Below are positions 1 to 13,400 of a stretch of DNA of 64,000 nt, piece by piece (position 1 is the stretch's first letter; each line of letters begins with the position of its first letter). The translations under genes and the position numbers were made by a program. Location of the stretch: positions 4,342,001 to 4,406,000 of the forward strand of contig OU612075.1 of assembly GCA_914767715.1 (NCBI GenBank), given 5' to 3'. This stretch comes from Membranipora membranacea (lineage: Eukaryota; Bryozoa; Gymnolaemata; Cheilostomatida; Membraniporidae). The notes below the pieces were generated by a model. It did not search any database. It was not told the DNA's origin and was given only the letters and a program-made list of their open reading frames with translations.

Positions 1-540
1 AGAGTATAGTAGGAGTTTCCAGTTATACCAAACACGGTCACAGATTGTTCAACGGAGTAGAAAAATGATGATATCAATATGAATTATCACACCGATGCGA
101 ATATAAATAATACTGTAGATAAAATATGTAATGGTGTAATAATATTTTGTGTATCACTTATCATCGTATAACTTACATAAATCACATTTCCTAAAAATGC
201 GCTAGACAAAATGAAGTTTTTTAGAACAAAAACTTGCATCTGGCTAAAGATTTTGAATATGAAAATCAAGGGAAGGAGGAAAATATAACATTGCCGTGAT
301 AAAAAATTGTATGGAAATATGATTATGCTCTTGTAATGAAGGAGCAAGGTACTGTATACAAGATTAGCATGGAACAACAGATGAGGTACCCTACCCCACA
401 GTGGTTGGAGCAGATTCTACCAGCCCACATATAGTCCAGTAATAGTTACTGCGGGCTTTGACGACAGTTACTATTAAGCGTAAAAGTTTTTAGCTGACAC
501 TTCAACTTGGCCTTGATTTGAAAATTCCATTTCCAGTAGC
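1..540. other. 3' flank of gene 1, no gene seen
   Basis: This AT-rich stretch lies downstream of the gene 1 stop codon. The one open frame on the minus strand (87-377) is hydrophobic, has no recognisable domain and shows no splice context, so I do not call it. I did not find a clear canonical polyadenylation signal for gene 1 here; its 3' UTR may use a variant signal or run past the window edge. Confidence 0.5.
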
Positions 541-1419
541 TTAGGCTTCCTGTCTTGCTCTGATGTCTCGAATCTTTTGGATCACATCCTCTTTGGTTGG
601 AATGTCTGCTGATAAATCATTTTCACAAAATGGGATGTGAGCTCTATCGGCATTGAGATGAACAAGTCCTGATTCTTGAGTGTCCTCCAGACCCAGATGA
701 CTGGGCATGGCAAGAATGGTGTGCTTCAATCCAATGGTAGGGTATTGGTATGAATATGGGATCATGGTGAGTAATTTTGTGTAAAAGGAGTTAAACACTG
801 GTGACGCTATGATGTCTTCATCAGACATAGTTGTTACTATACGACACACCTCTGGATAGTCGGGTATGTATTCCATTTGATACTCGAGGCTCTTTGGGTC
901 AGCATTGTGCGATTTTATGTCCAGTATAGGTTTACATTTGCTTTTACATTTGATCCTGACAGTTCTGAGGTTTGACTCATCACTTTTAACCAAGACTTGA
1001 GACTCGAACGATCCTTTTCTGCCTTGTCTGATGAATACCATATGTGGAGCCATTTTTCGTGTTCGCATTGAGGTTGGGATCTGATGCTCTGGCCAATCGC
1101 TCACAACTGCCTGACACAATGATGGAGATTGCTGCAAAGTAAATGTTTTTGATCGCCAGCTGTTCAATGCATCCTGGTACTCAAACGACTCTGGCAGGCG
1201 GATATTGGGGGGTTTACCTTTTGCGAGCAACGCATAGACAGTGGTATCAACCTGGTGCGATAATTTCTTGCTTGATCTCAGCACTGATTTGACTTCATGA
1301 ATACTTAGTCTCAGTGGTTGATGCGCCTCATCGATATTCGACTCACCAAAGGTTTTACACAGTTCCTGCTGTAGATTATCCTCATTGAGACGTGATGATA
1401 GCTCTTGTGAAGGACTGAT
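541..1419 (-). CDS. Gene 1 exon 17: C-terminal module D
   Basis: The last coding exon is 879 nt, begins in phase 0 after a TTTTATTGTAG acceptor and ends at the TAA at 541-543. It encodes about 292 residues. Shared patterns with the last exon of gene 2 include KPPNIRLPESFEYQDALNSW against KPSEICYPRSFYYRDPLNTW, and GLVHLNADRAHIPF against GSLFLLYHDQAHLKI. The match extends over most of the exon, so D is a true paralogous domain. Its function is unknown. Confidence 0.75.
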   Translation of the reverse strand: MSPSQELSSRLNEDNLQQELCKTFGESNIDEAHQPLRLSIHEVKSVLRSSKKLSHQVDTTVYALLAKGKPPNIRLPESFEYQDALNSWRSKTFTLQQSPSLCQAVVSDWPEHQIPTSMRTRKMAPHMVFIRQGRKGSFESQVLVKSDESNLRTVRIKCKSKCKPILDIKSHNADPKSLEYQMEYIPDYPEVCRIVTTMSDEDIIASPVFNSFYTKLLTMIPYSYQYPTIGLKHTILAMPSHLGLEDTQESGLVHLNADRAHIPFCENDLSADIPTKEDVIQKIRDIRARQEA

Positions 1420-4400
1420 CTACAATAAAAAATGTAGTCTGCATAGATGCAAATAGTAAGTGAGCCACTAGATAGGGTATTATTTGGTATGGTAAAATGT
1501 TTGTATAGTTACAATTCAAGTTTTCTCTTTAGAATGCAATCATTCCACACAGGGAGATGATATACCTTGTTCATGGCTTGGCTTAGTCACTCACCTTGTA
1601 GCTATGCACAAACTTGAACTTGACTTCAATGGTTGCTCTTTTGCTGATAACCTCCAGCTTGAATCTGCCAATGATTGCAGGTAAAGCAGAGAAGACAACT
1701 TTTTCGTGATCATTTTCCATTGCTAACACCATTTTTGAATTGCCTTGGAGCTCCATGGGCAAGCAAATTTCAACTCCCCCGAATATGCAGGTAGACTTGA
1801 TCAATCCATGAGGCTGGAATGCTGTTATCCATCCTTTGCAGTTTGGGTTTACCTGGCAAGGAGTCCCCTCGTGCTTGTTCCACTTGCTTTGAAGGCGATT
1901 CAAAAGAAAACTACTGTTCAGCCATCGAATAGAAGTTATCATTCCATAGTCAAAGTTTTTATAGATTGTTCCATTCTCTGAATCAGGCAGAAGGATACCT
2001 TTAACGAAGTGTACCATAGTTCTTATTTCAGATGAAGCCGGAGTCCTTAAGGTTGAAATCACCAGCGTTACTCGAGAATCTACATCGTGACAGTTAAGCT
2101 TCAGATTTTCGTCCATCAAGCTTTCGTTGAACTGATCCATCAAGATGTTGTACAGTCTCTCTTGGGCTTTCATCAAATCCTCAATAACCTGAGCATTGGC
2201 TCTATCCTATAAGAACATGAAACCAACCCAAATCAACAGTCTTCAAGGTAAACATTGCAATAGCAATTGGAAGGAGAAAAGGTTGAGGAGGCCTATAAAA
2301 CTTCTGAAAATGATCTTCATACCAGGCTCATGAAAACACAGTGTAGTGGGTAGTTTATTTTCCCTAGGATAGAGGGTCTAGTTTTGCAGATAAATTGACA
2401 ACTTCAAAGGTTTAGATGATGGGCATAATCTACAAATCTTCTGGCTACTTAGCACAACGAATATGAAGCTGTGCTGTTTCGCTGCATTTCAAAAGCAGAG
2501 AAATTTCAATTAGACTGGCTTCACTGTACACTTATCAAACCTTAATAAGCAGCAGTATCATTGTATAAACTTATCAAATGGATCCTTACTCCGTAATATG
2601 CGGTGCTGGATGTCAGAGATTGTTGTTGGTCGTAAACATAGTCGATAGGAGCAGGGCTGTTTGGTTCGCCAACTTTGATCATCATTGCGCAATCCGAAGG
2701 GTGACGATAGATGTATGACTCTTTTTCACTGCTTTTATCAATCTCGGGCTGGATTGTCTTCAGGCAAAGTTTCCCATCCTGGTACGATGGCATGACTTTA
2801 GTGACGATAAAGTGAGGACTCTCTTTGTAAAGCTTTTCCTTCTTCTCTTTCCCTACACCGGCTGCTGTTAGATCGTCTTTACAGTGGTGTCGGATCGCTT
2901 CAAAAAGGTCATCATTCATGATCCTCTCAGTCACCATCATGAGCTTGTGCTTGTCTTTGTTGAGAGACTGTTGAAGGAACCCGGCAGAGAGATGGTAAAG
3001 GTAGAGGCAGTCTCCATCCTCTGTGATCTTCCTCATTTTTCTCACAGTCACAATAGAAGTGTGAAGTGGCAGGTCCAGATCGCTGAGTTGTGACTCATTT
3101 GAGCTGCAGCTGTTTTCACTGTCTGTGTCGGATGAGCTGATATCCGAGATGTTCTACAATAACGAAAGCAAATATATTTGTGATACATGATTTTGCAGGA
3201 TGGTGGTGTATTTTGACCGTCAAGTTAAGAAAAATCCAAATCTACCAGCTTGATGGGCTCCTCAAGCAGTATTATTTAAACAAGGTTAGGATAACAGGAT
3301 CGAAATACAGTCAATGAATCGCTGCATGTCTGGGGGCTTTCAATTAGAATGAGTGATACTCTTACAAGCAAATTATCACTATTAGTCTCTCAGATTTATT
3401 GCATATTTGCTCTTCCAGTTAAACAAATCCGTTCTCAATTTCTCCATTCATAATGTATATAATTCACTCAATGAGTGACCGATTCGAGAAAAAGGCCCCT
3501 AGGAGGTCTAAATAATATTGGCTGTTTTTGATTGAGAGACCCCCTGTTTACCCCGGATTTAATATATTCCACTGTTACCCGCAGAATCACACTTACCTCT
3601 ATTGCAGCGAGGGAGCCTCTCACAGTATCCAGAACTTGTTGACCGTCATTGGAGAGGACTGAAATGTATATCATAGCAGGGCACTCATGTAGCTCAAATT
3701 TGATCTTTCCCTCGATTTCCTGCAGTGATCTGCTGTCGGTGTTCGGGTTGTGTGGCAGTATCTCGAACTGGCTCAGACGGATTGGCCAAGCTGGACAATG
3801 ATTCACAAAAGTGAGGTGCCTCGGGAAGGTGCCAGAAGTTCCATCTCTATCTGTAACCGCTTTCTTGGCAATCTCTTCATTCCAGAGGTTGTTCACTTTA
3901 GATTTTGACCTCGATCTGACTGTTGAGACTCGAAACATAGTAGGGAGGGAAGGTTTGCTTTGGTAGTCAGCAATGCCAGGAATGATTCCTTCAACAAGCG
4001 TTACAAGCTGCAAGATGTCTTCTCCAGGGTGTTGAATCGTAATAAATATAACTGTTTTTGCACCAGATGTGGTTTGGTCAGAAGAACTCAAAAGATCTCT
4101 TTGTGTTTCCTCATGAAAATGGTTGAACTCTATATCTAGTTTGTTGCAACTCTGCGAGCCGATAGTCCCATCAGACTGGAACACCTACAAAAATAATATT
4201 ATTGCATCATCAACAGTAAGAATAATCTGTATAGGAATATATAAATTGTAGAATCTGATAATGAGTATATATCGCAGAATATTGATCTCATTGGTATGCA
4301 TCCAGCCTACTACTGAAATAATACTGACAAAAGTTCTGCTTATCATCTAACATCAATGGACTTGTCTCCATGGATCTAATAGATAACTTTGTTCATATCC

Positions 4401-7400
4401 TATAGGACATTAGAGAGAGCACTTTATCTGATGACGTGTAGAGCAACTATTTGCAAACACAGCCGACTCAACCTAGAGGAAATGTAGAGATGCTGGTATT
4501 TTTACCTCCTGTTGACTGAAAGCTGGATAAAGTGTAGATGAATCACCAAGTGAATCTTCTTCTTTCTCCACAACATCATTTTCTGTTCCCCAGTCTTCTT
4601 TGTTGTAAGCTGAAAACATTGGGATTAGACAATGAAAATGTATAGTAGTATATATTATCTTGAATTCATGTTACTGGAAATTTGAAACTTCAAACACAAG
4701 GTAACTTTCAGCCAAGAACATCAAATGCAATTTGTACCTACTACGGTACTACCTACTCTGTCAGTCAGATTTGTTCTAGAGAATTTAAACAAGAACTAAA
4801 GGGAGACGTTTTGTCTGCCCATGTAGCCTACCTATCTCACTCCATGCTCATCGTTCATTCGGCCTGTATTGCCAAGTAAAGGTGAGCATTCACCTGTACT
4901 AACCTGTAGGTAAAAAGTCAGGATCTTCTCCGTCATCACTAGGATAGTGTTCATCAGCAGCTCTGGGATTTTCATTATGGAATGCACCATGCTCAACAAC
5001 TATGGACTTCTTTCTTCTAGTAGTCTGACCCGTTTTCTCGAGAAGTTTATCAATGGCAGAAAAATGGCCAGTTTTGTTTGACAGGTCTGCTGGTTCACCC
5101 AAGTTTGACGGAGAATCACCTAATGGCGTTGAGTCTGAACCTTGTGATAGTTCTCTGTGTATTGACAATGCTTGCGCGTTGCAGTCTTCAGCTTTTGAGT
5201 ACTGTCCCATTGTGGTGTAGTCGATAGGAGCAGGGCTGTTTGGTTCGCCAACTTTGATCATCATTGCACAATCCGAAGGGTGACGATAAATGTATGACTC
5301 TTCTTCACCGCTTTTATCAATCTCGGGCTGGATTGTCTTCAGGCAAAGTTTCCCATCCTGGTACGATGGCATGACTTTAGTGACGATAAAGTGAGGACTC
5401 TCTTTGTAAAGCTTTTCCTTCTTCTCTTTCCCTACACCGGCTGCTGTTAGATCGTCTTTACAGTGGTGTCGGATCGCTTCAAAAAGGTCATCATTCATGA
5501 TCCTTTCAGTCACCATCATGAGCTTGTGCTTGTCTTTGTTGAGAGACTGTTGAAGGAACCCAGCAGAGAGATGGTAAAGGTAGAGGCAGTCTCCATCCTC
5601 TGTGATCTTCCTCATTTTTCTCACAGTCACAATAGAAGTGTGAAGTGGCAGGTCCAGATCGCTGAGTTGTGAGTCATTTGAGCTGCAGCTGTTTTCACTG
5701 TCTGTGTCGGATGAGCTGATATCCGAGATGTTCTACAATAACAAAAGCAAATATATTTGTGATACATGATTTTGCAGGATGGTGGTGTATTTTGACCATC
5801 AAGTTAAGAAAAATCCAAATCTACCAGCTTGATGGGCTCCTCAAGCAGTATTATTTAAACAAGGTTAGGATAACAGGATCGAAATACAGCCAATGAATCG
5901 CTGCATGTCTGGGGGCTTTCAATTAGAATGAGTGATACTCTTACAAGCAAATTATCACTATTAGTTCTCTCAGATTTATTGCATATTTGCTCTTCCAGTT
6001 AGACAAATCCGTTCTCAATTTTTCCATTCATGATGTATATAATTCACTCAAAGAGTGACCGATTCGAGAAAAAGGCCCCTAGGAGGTCTAAATAATATTG
6101 GCTGTTTTTGATTGAGAGACCCCCTGTTTACCCCGGATTTAATACATTCCACTGTTACCCGCAGAATCACACTTACCTCTATTGCAGCGAGGGAGCCTCT
6201 CACAGTATCCAGAACTTGTTGACCGTCATTGGAGAGGACTGAAATGTATATCATAGCAGGGCACTCATGTAGCTCAAATTTGATCTTTCCCTCGATTTCC
6301 TGCAGTGATCTGCTGTCGGTGTTCGGGTTGTGTGGCAGTATCTCGAACTGGCTCAGACGGATTGGCCAAGCTGGACAATGATTCACAAAAGTGAGGTGCC
6401 TCGGGAAGGTGCCAGAAGTTCCATCTCTATCTGTTACCGTTTTCTTGGCAATCTCTTCATTCCAGAGTTTGTTCACTTTAGATTTTGACCTCGATCTGAC
6501 TGTTGAGACTCGAAACATAGTAGGGAGGGAAGGTTTGCTTTGGTAGTCAGCAATGCCAGGAATTATTCCTTCAACAAGCGTTACAAGCTGCAAGATGTCT
6601 TCTCCAGGGTGTTGAATCGTAATAAATATGACTGTTTTTGCACCAGATGTGGTTTGGTCAGAAGAACTCAAAAGATCTCTTTGTGTTTCCTCATGAAAAT
6701 GGTTGAACTCTATATCTAGTTTGTTGCAACTCTGTGAGCCGATAGTCCCATCAGACTGGAACACCTACAAAAATAATATTATTGCTTCATCAACAGTAAG
6801 AATAATCTGTATAGGAATATATAAATTGTATAATCTGATAATGAGTATATATCACAGAATATTGATCTCATTGGTATGCATCCAGCCTATTATTGAAGTA
6901 ATACTGACAAAAGTTTTGCTTATCATCTAACATCAATGGACCTGTCTCCATGGATCTAATAGATAACTTTGTTCGTATCCTATAGCACATTAGAGAGAGC
7001 ACTTTATCTGATGCTGGTATTTTTACCTCCTGTTGACTGAAAGCTGGATAAAATGTAGATGAATCACCAAGTGAATCTTCTTCTTTCTCCACAACATCAC
7101 TTTCTGTTCCCCAGTCTTCTTTGTGGTAAGCTGAAAACATTGGGATTAGACAATGAAACTGTATAGTAGTATATATTATTTTGAATTCATGTTACTGGAA
7201 ATTTGAAGCTTCAAACACAAGGTAACTTCCAGCCAAGAACATCAAATGCAATTTGTACCTACTACGGTATTACCTACTCTGTCAGTCAGATTTGTTCTAG
7301 AGAATTTAAACAAGAACTAAAGGGAGACGTTTTGTGTGCCCATGTAGCCTACCTATCTCACTCCATGCTCATCGTTCATTTGGCGTGTATTGCCAAGTAA

Positions 7401-10400
7401 AGGTGACCATTCGCCTGTACTAACCTGTAAGTAAATATTTAGGATCTTCTCCGTCATCACTAGGGTAGTGTTCATCAGCAGCTCTGGGATTTTCGTTATG
7501 GAATGCTCCATGCTCAACAACTATGGACTTCTTTCTTTTAGTAGTCTGACCCGTTTTTTCGAGAAGTTTATCAATGGCAGAAAAATGGCCAGTTTTGTTT
7601 GACAGGTCTGCTGGTTCACCCAAGTTTGACGGAGAATCACCTAATGGCATTGAGTCTGAACCTTGTGATAGTTCTCTGTGTATGGACAATGCTTGCAGGT
7701 AATATCCTTCAGCCTTTGAGTACTGTCCCATTGTGATGTAGTTTCTACCCAGAGTGACTAGTGTATCGGCGATCGGCATTGAGTTTGGACCTTGTGATAG
7801 TTCTCTGTATATGGATAACGCTTGCAGGTGATATTCTTCAGCTTTTGAGCACTGACCCATTGTGTCGTAGTTTCTACCCAGAGTTGCTAGTGTATCCGCG
7901 ATCGGCTTTGAGTCTGAACCTTGTGAGAGTTCTCGGTATGCAGATAATGCTTGCAGGTGATAGTCTTCAGCTTTTGAGCACTGACCCATGGCGGTGTATT
8001 TTTTACCCAGAGTGGCTAGTGTATCGGCGATCTGCATTGAGTCTGAACCTTGTGATAGTTCTCTGTATATGGATAACGCTTGCACATGGCATTCTTCAGC
8101 TTTTGAGTACTGTCCCATTGTGATGTAGTTACTACCCAGAGTGGCTAGTGTATCGGCGATCGGCATTGAGTTTGAACCTTGTGATAGTTCTCTGTATATG
8201 GATAACGCTTGCACATGGCATTCTTCAGCTTTTGAGTACTGTCCCATTGTGATGTAGTTACTACCCAGAGTGGCTAGTGTATCGGCGATCGGCATTGAGT
8301 TTGAACCTTGTGATAGTTCTCTGTATATGGATAACGCTTGCAGGTAATATTCTTCAGCTTTTGAGCACTTACCCATTGTGGTGTCGTTTCTACCCAGAGT
8401 GGCTAGTGTATCAGCGAACGGCATTGAGTCTGAACCTTGTGATAGTTCTCTGTATATGGATAACGCTTGCAGGTGATAGTCTTCAGCTTTTGAGCACTGA
8501 CCCATGGCGGTGTAGTTTTTACCCAGAGTGGCTAGTATATCGGCGATCCGCATTGAGTCTGAACCTTGTAATAGTTCTGTGTATATGGATAACGCTTGCA
8601 CATGGCATTCTTCAGCTTTTGAGTACTGACCCTTTGTGGTGTAGTTTCTACCCAGAGTGGCTAGTGTATCAGCGAACGGCATTGAGTCTGAACCTTGTGA
8701 CAGTTCTCTGTATATGGATAACGCTTGCACATGGCATTCTTCAGCTTTTGAGTACTGACCCATTGTGGTGTAATTTCTACCCAGAGTGGCTAGTGTATCA
8801 GCGAACGGCATTGAGTCTGAACCTTGTGATAGTTCTCTGTATATGGATAACGCTTGCACATGGCATTCTTCAGCTTTTGAGTACTGACCAATTGTGGTGT
8901 AGTTTCTACCCAGAGTGGCTAGTGTATCAGCGATTTGCATTGAGTCTGAACCTTGTGATAGTTCTCTGTATATGGATAACGCTTGCAGGTAATATTCTTC
9001 AGCTTTTGAGTACTGACCCATTGTAGTGTAGTTTCTACCTAGAGTGGCTAGTGTATCAGCGATCGGCTTTGAGTCTGAACCTTGTGATAGTTCTCTGTAT
9101 ATGGATAACGCTTGTGTATGGCATTGTTCAGCTTTTGAGTACTGACCCATTGTGGTGTAGTTTCTACCCAGAGTGGCTAGTGTATCGGCGATCCGCATTG
9201 AGTCTGAACCTTGTGATAGTTCTCTGTATATGGATAACGCTTGCAGGTAATATTCTTCAGCTTTTGAGTACTGACCCATTGTAGTGTAGTTTCTACCTAG
9301 AGTGGCTAGTGTATCAGCGATCAGCTTTGAGTCTGAACCTTGTGATAGTTCTCTGTATATGGATAACGCTTCCTGGTAATATTTCTCAGCTTTTGAGCGC
9401 TGACCCATGGCGTTGAAGTTCCCACCCAGAGTGGCTAGTGTATCAGCGATTGGCATTGAGTCTAAACCTTGTGATAGTTCTCTGTATATGGATAACGCTT
9501 GCGTATGGCATTGTTCAGCTCTTGAGTACTGACCCATTGTGGTGCAGTTTCTACCCAGAGTGGCTAGTGTATCGGCGATCGGCTTTGAGTCTGAACCTTG
9601 TGATAGTTCTCTGTATATGGATAACGCTTGCAGGTAATATTCTTCAGCTTTTGAGTACTGATCCATTGTAGTGTAGTTTCTACCTAGAGTGGCTAGTGTA
9701 TCAGCGATTGGCATTGAGTCTGAACCTTGTGATAGTTCTCTGTATATGGATAACGCTTCCTGGTAATATTTCTCAGCTTTTGAGTACTGACCCATTGTAG
9801 TGTAGTTTCTACCTAGAGTGGCTAGTGTATCAGCGATTGGCATTGAGTCTGAACCTTGTGATAGTTCTCTGTATATGGATAACGCTTCCTGGTAATATTT
9901 CTCAGCTTTTGAGTACTGACCCATTGTAGTGTAGTTTCTACCTAGAGTGGCTAGTGTATCAGCGATTGGCATTGAGTCTGAACCTTGTGATAGTTCTCTG
10001 TATATGGATAACGCTTCCTGGTAATATTTCTCAGCTTTTGAGTACTGACCCATTGTAGTGTAGTTTCTACCTAGAGTGGCTAGTGTATCAGCGATTGGCA
10101 TTGAGTCTGAACCTTGTGATAGTTCTCTGTATATGGATAACGCTTCCTGGTAATATTTCTCAGCTTTTGAGCGCTGACCCATGGCGTTGAAGTTCCCACC
10201 CAGAGTGGCTAGTGTATCAGCGAACGGCATTGAGTCTGAACCTTGTGACAGTTCTCTGTATATGGATAACGCTTGCACATGGCATTCTTCAGCTTTTGAG
10301 TACTGACCCATTGTGGTGTAATTTCTACCCAGAGTGGCTAGTGTATCAGCGAACGGCATTGAGTCTGAACCTTGTGATAGTTCTCTGTATATGGATAACG

Positions 10401-13400
10401 CTTGCACATGGCATTCTTCAGCTTTTGAGTACTGACCCATTGTGGTGTAGTTTCTACTCAGAGTGGCTAGTGTATCAGCGATTTGCATTGAGTCTGAACC
10501 TTGTGATAGTTCTCTGTATATGGATAACGCTTGCAGGTAATATTCTTCAGCTTTTGAGTACTGACCCATTGTAGTGTAGTTTCTACCTAGAGTGGCTAGT
10601 GTATCAGCGATCGGCTTTGAGTCTGAACCTTGTGATAGTTCTCTGTATATGGATAACGCTTCCTGGTAATATTTCTCAGCTTTTGAGTACTGACCCATTG
10701 TAGTGTAGTTTCTACCTAGAGTGGCTAGTGTATCAGCGATTGGCATTGAGTCTGAACCTTGTGATAGTTCTCTGTATATGGATAACGCTTCCTGGTAATA
10801 TTTCTCAGCTTTTGAGTACTGACCCATTGTAGTGTAGTTTCTACCTAGAGTGGCTAGTGTATCAGCGATTGGCATTGAGTCTGAACCTTGTGATAGTTCT
10901 CTGTATATGGATAACGCTTCCTGGTAATATTTCTCAGCTTTTGAGCGCTGACCCATGGCGTTGAAGTTCCCACCCAGAGTGGCTAGTGTATCAGCGATTG
11001 GCATTGAGTCTAAACCTTGTGATAGTTCTCTGTATATGGATAACGCTTGCGTATGGCATTGTTCAGCTCTTGAGTACTGACCCATTGTGGTGTAGTCTCT
11101 ACCCAGAGTGGCTAGTGTATCGGCGATCAGCTTTGAGTCTGAACCTTGTGATAGTTCTCTGTATATGGATAACGCTTCCTGGTAATATTTCTCAGCTTTT
11201 GAGTACTGACCCATTGTGGTGCAGTTTCTACCCAGAGTGGCTAGTGTATCGGCGATCGGCTTTGAGTCTGAACCTTGTGATAGTTCTCTGTATATGGATA
11301 ACGCTTGTGTATGGCATTGTTCAGCTTTTGAGTAATGATCCATGGCGGTGTAGTTTCTCCCCAAGATATTGAGTGTCTCAGCAGTTAAGTGAACAATAGC
11401 TCCTTCGCCAAACAGTTCGAACAAAGCCTGCAGTGCTTTTAGAAAATAAGCTTTTGCTCTCATGTTTTGTTTTGATCTCATATACAGTTGACCCAGGGCA
11501 TTACGAAACATAATTGTTTCAAGGTCGAAGGAGTTTATCGTTCCTAGGCCTTGCTCGATTATGCTGTATGAAGACGTTTCATCTCTGTAGACAGGGGGAT
11601 GGCCATAATAGCCATAAGCGGTATTTGTTTTCATCTGAAGTGCGGCAAGAAGTCTTGCCTCTGCATCTACAATACTGCCCTGCTGTAGCAGTATCATCCC
11701 TTGTAAATAGAGTGCATACGCCGAGTATCCTGGCATAGAGTCCAGTATAGCACCAGCCTCATCAATCAATCCTTGGTACAACAGACACTCTGCAATCTTC
11801 AATTTATCTTCCATATTCTCATTACTGTTGCAACCTAGATAGGAATACAATTCATATGCGGTCTTGTATTCCCGGTTATGATAGAATAGGTCTGCTGATA
11901 AGCGTACCAAATTCTCATCATCAGGGTAATGTGTTTTCATGTGTTTAACAGGATCTGTGTAGAATTCTCTACCTAAGAACTCAATCAGCTCTGCTAATGC
12001 TTCACAGTATCTCCCAACGCTCTGGAGAGCTGCTATACAAGATATCTTTGTATCTGTGCTACTAACGCTGTATCCCTCAAGTATGTCACTTAACGATTCT
12101 CTCTGAATGGTTCCAAGCATATACGTCCTGAGTGGTATAAGCTTTTGCAAATGCATGAGAAACAACACCATAGGGAAAAACCATCTTCTTTGACCAACTT
12201 CTCTTGGTTGTATAGGGTATCGTGGCACTGTTTTTTCTATGCTCGACTGAGCTACAGAAACTCTGTCATCACATGAATCATAGTAAAGGTAGGCTGCCAT
12301 GCGGGTATAAACAGCTGATGCCAGCAGGAACCTCATTGAGCCTGCTAACTCATCAGAAATGAGTCCCTTTTGTGATAGTGTGTTCACTGTGTCCCAAGAA
12401 GATTCCGAGTTGATTTTGAACAATATATCCAGATCTTCCAGCAGTATTGAAGGAAAGCACAAGAGGTCTTTCTTTATATCAACAGTAAATCCTCTGTTAG
12501 CAAGATTTCTGCTTCTCGGGTCGAAATTGAGTTTTTCTATATCCAAGCAAAACATTTGAAAATTGACAGAATCCCTGATGGGTTTGAGCGGAATAGAGTC
12601 CAAAGTGATTCTAGCTTTCTGGTGTAAGTCATGTTCACCAAACTGATAGATTTTCTTCGTACGGTTAAGAGACGCTGTAATGTCACCACGAAGAGAATCT
12701 TTTTCATCAGGGTTATCCAAGATAGTCTTGTACATATCCACAAGACCTTGTGGAGTTACAATGAACTCGTTTTTTGCACGTTTGCTGTTACCTGTTGGGA
12801 TATGTCCGGCACCAAGATTCAAACCGTCTATTTTGAATCCACTCATTGTCTTGTCATCGAACCATCCTTGCAGTTCTGCAATATCCATATATGATATTTT
12901 AGTTTCTCCTAGGTTTCCGATTAAGAAATAGGTGGTGATTGCTAGATACTCAAAGTATTCGACCACCTGTGAACTTGAGGATTCGATAAGGAACAAATAT
13001 TCCAAGAGAGAGTAAGGGGTGGCCTCCCCTCGAGGTAAAGAACCTAATGCGACTGCAGTAAACTGGCAGGGAGGTGGGACGTTTAGGGTTTCAACGGCGT
13101 TTTGAATTATATGAGCGGCAAATTGTAACATTTGATCAGAACATGACACGCTGACGCTCTTCACAGTGTCATAGAACTGGACCTCCACTTGTTTTACAAT
13201 AGTGGAGTCCTCAAACTGTCTCACCACACTCTCAATCTCAGATATCTGAGTTCTGAGCTGTTCTCTTATCGTGTGAAGTTTATCCTTCAACTTTTGATTT
13301 ACTTGCTTGAATTTTTCATAGTCCATCAGACTCGTATCCTTTAAATATTCCTGTTGTAAAGCGAACACCTTTTCTTGCCATGCTATATTTTGGGGTGTTC

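Larger units (their letters stand above)
2641..7742. repeat. Recent 2.5-kb tandem duplication inside gene 1
   Basis: Copy B (about 2642-5220) and copy A (about 5221-7742) are near-identical in exons and introns. Each holds one linker exon, one module-A exon and part of a module-B exon, plus the TPR-exon tail. The junction at 5218-5221 joins module-B sequence to the last TPR through a shared TAGT found at 2639-2642 and 7739-7742. Copy B has a 57-bp insertion near 4434-4490 that copy A lacks at about 7013. Near-identity of the introns suggests a young event, or recent gene conversion. Confidence 0.9.

Noticed and set aside
4682-7400. Two near-identical plus-strand frames of 65 codons at 4682-4879 and 7203-7400
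   Set aside because: They lie in the duplicated intron of gene 1, and their similarity comes from the tandem duplication. No domain and no splice context.
7761-11738. Long plus-strand open frames with repeats such as ALSLNLVIVLCIWITL
   Set aside because: They are antisense to the TPR array. The 129-bp unit is a multiple of three, so a stop-free antisense frame is repeated automatically; the hydrophobic peptide is an artefact.
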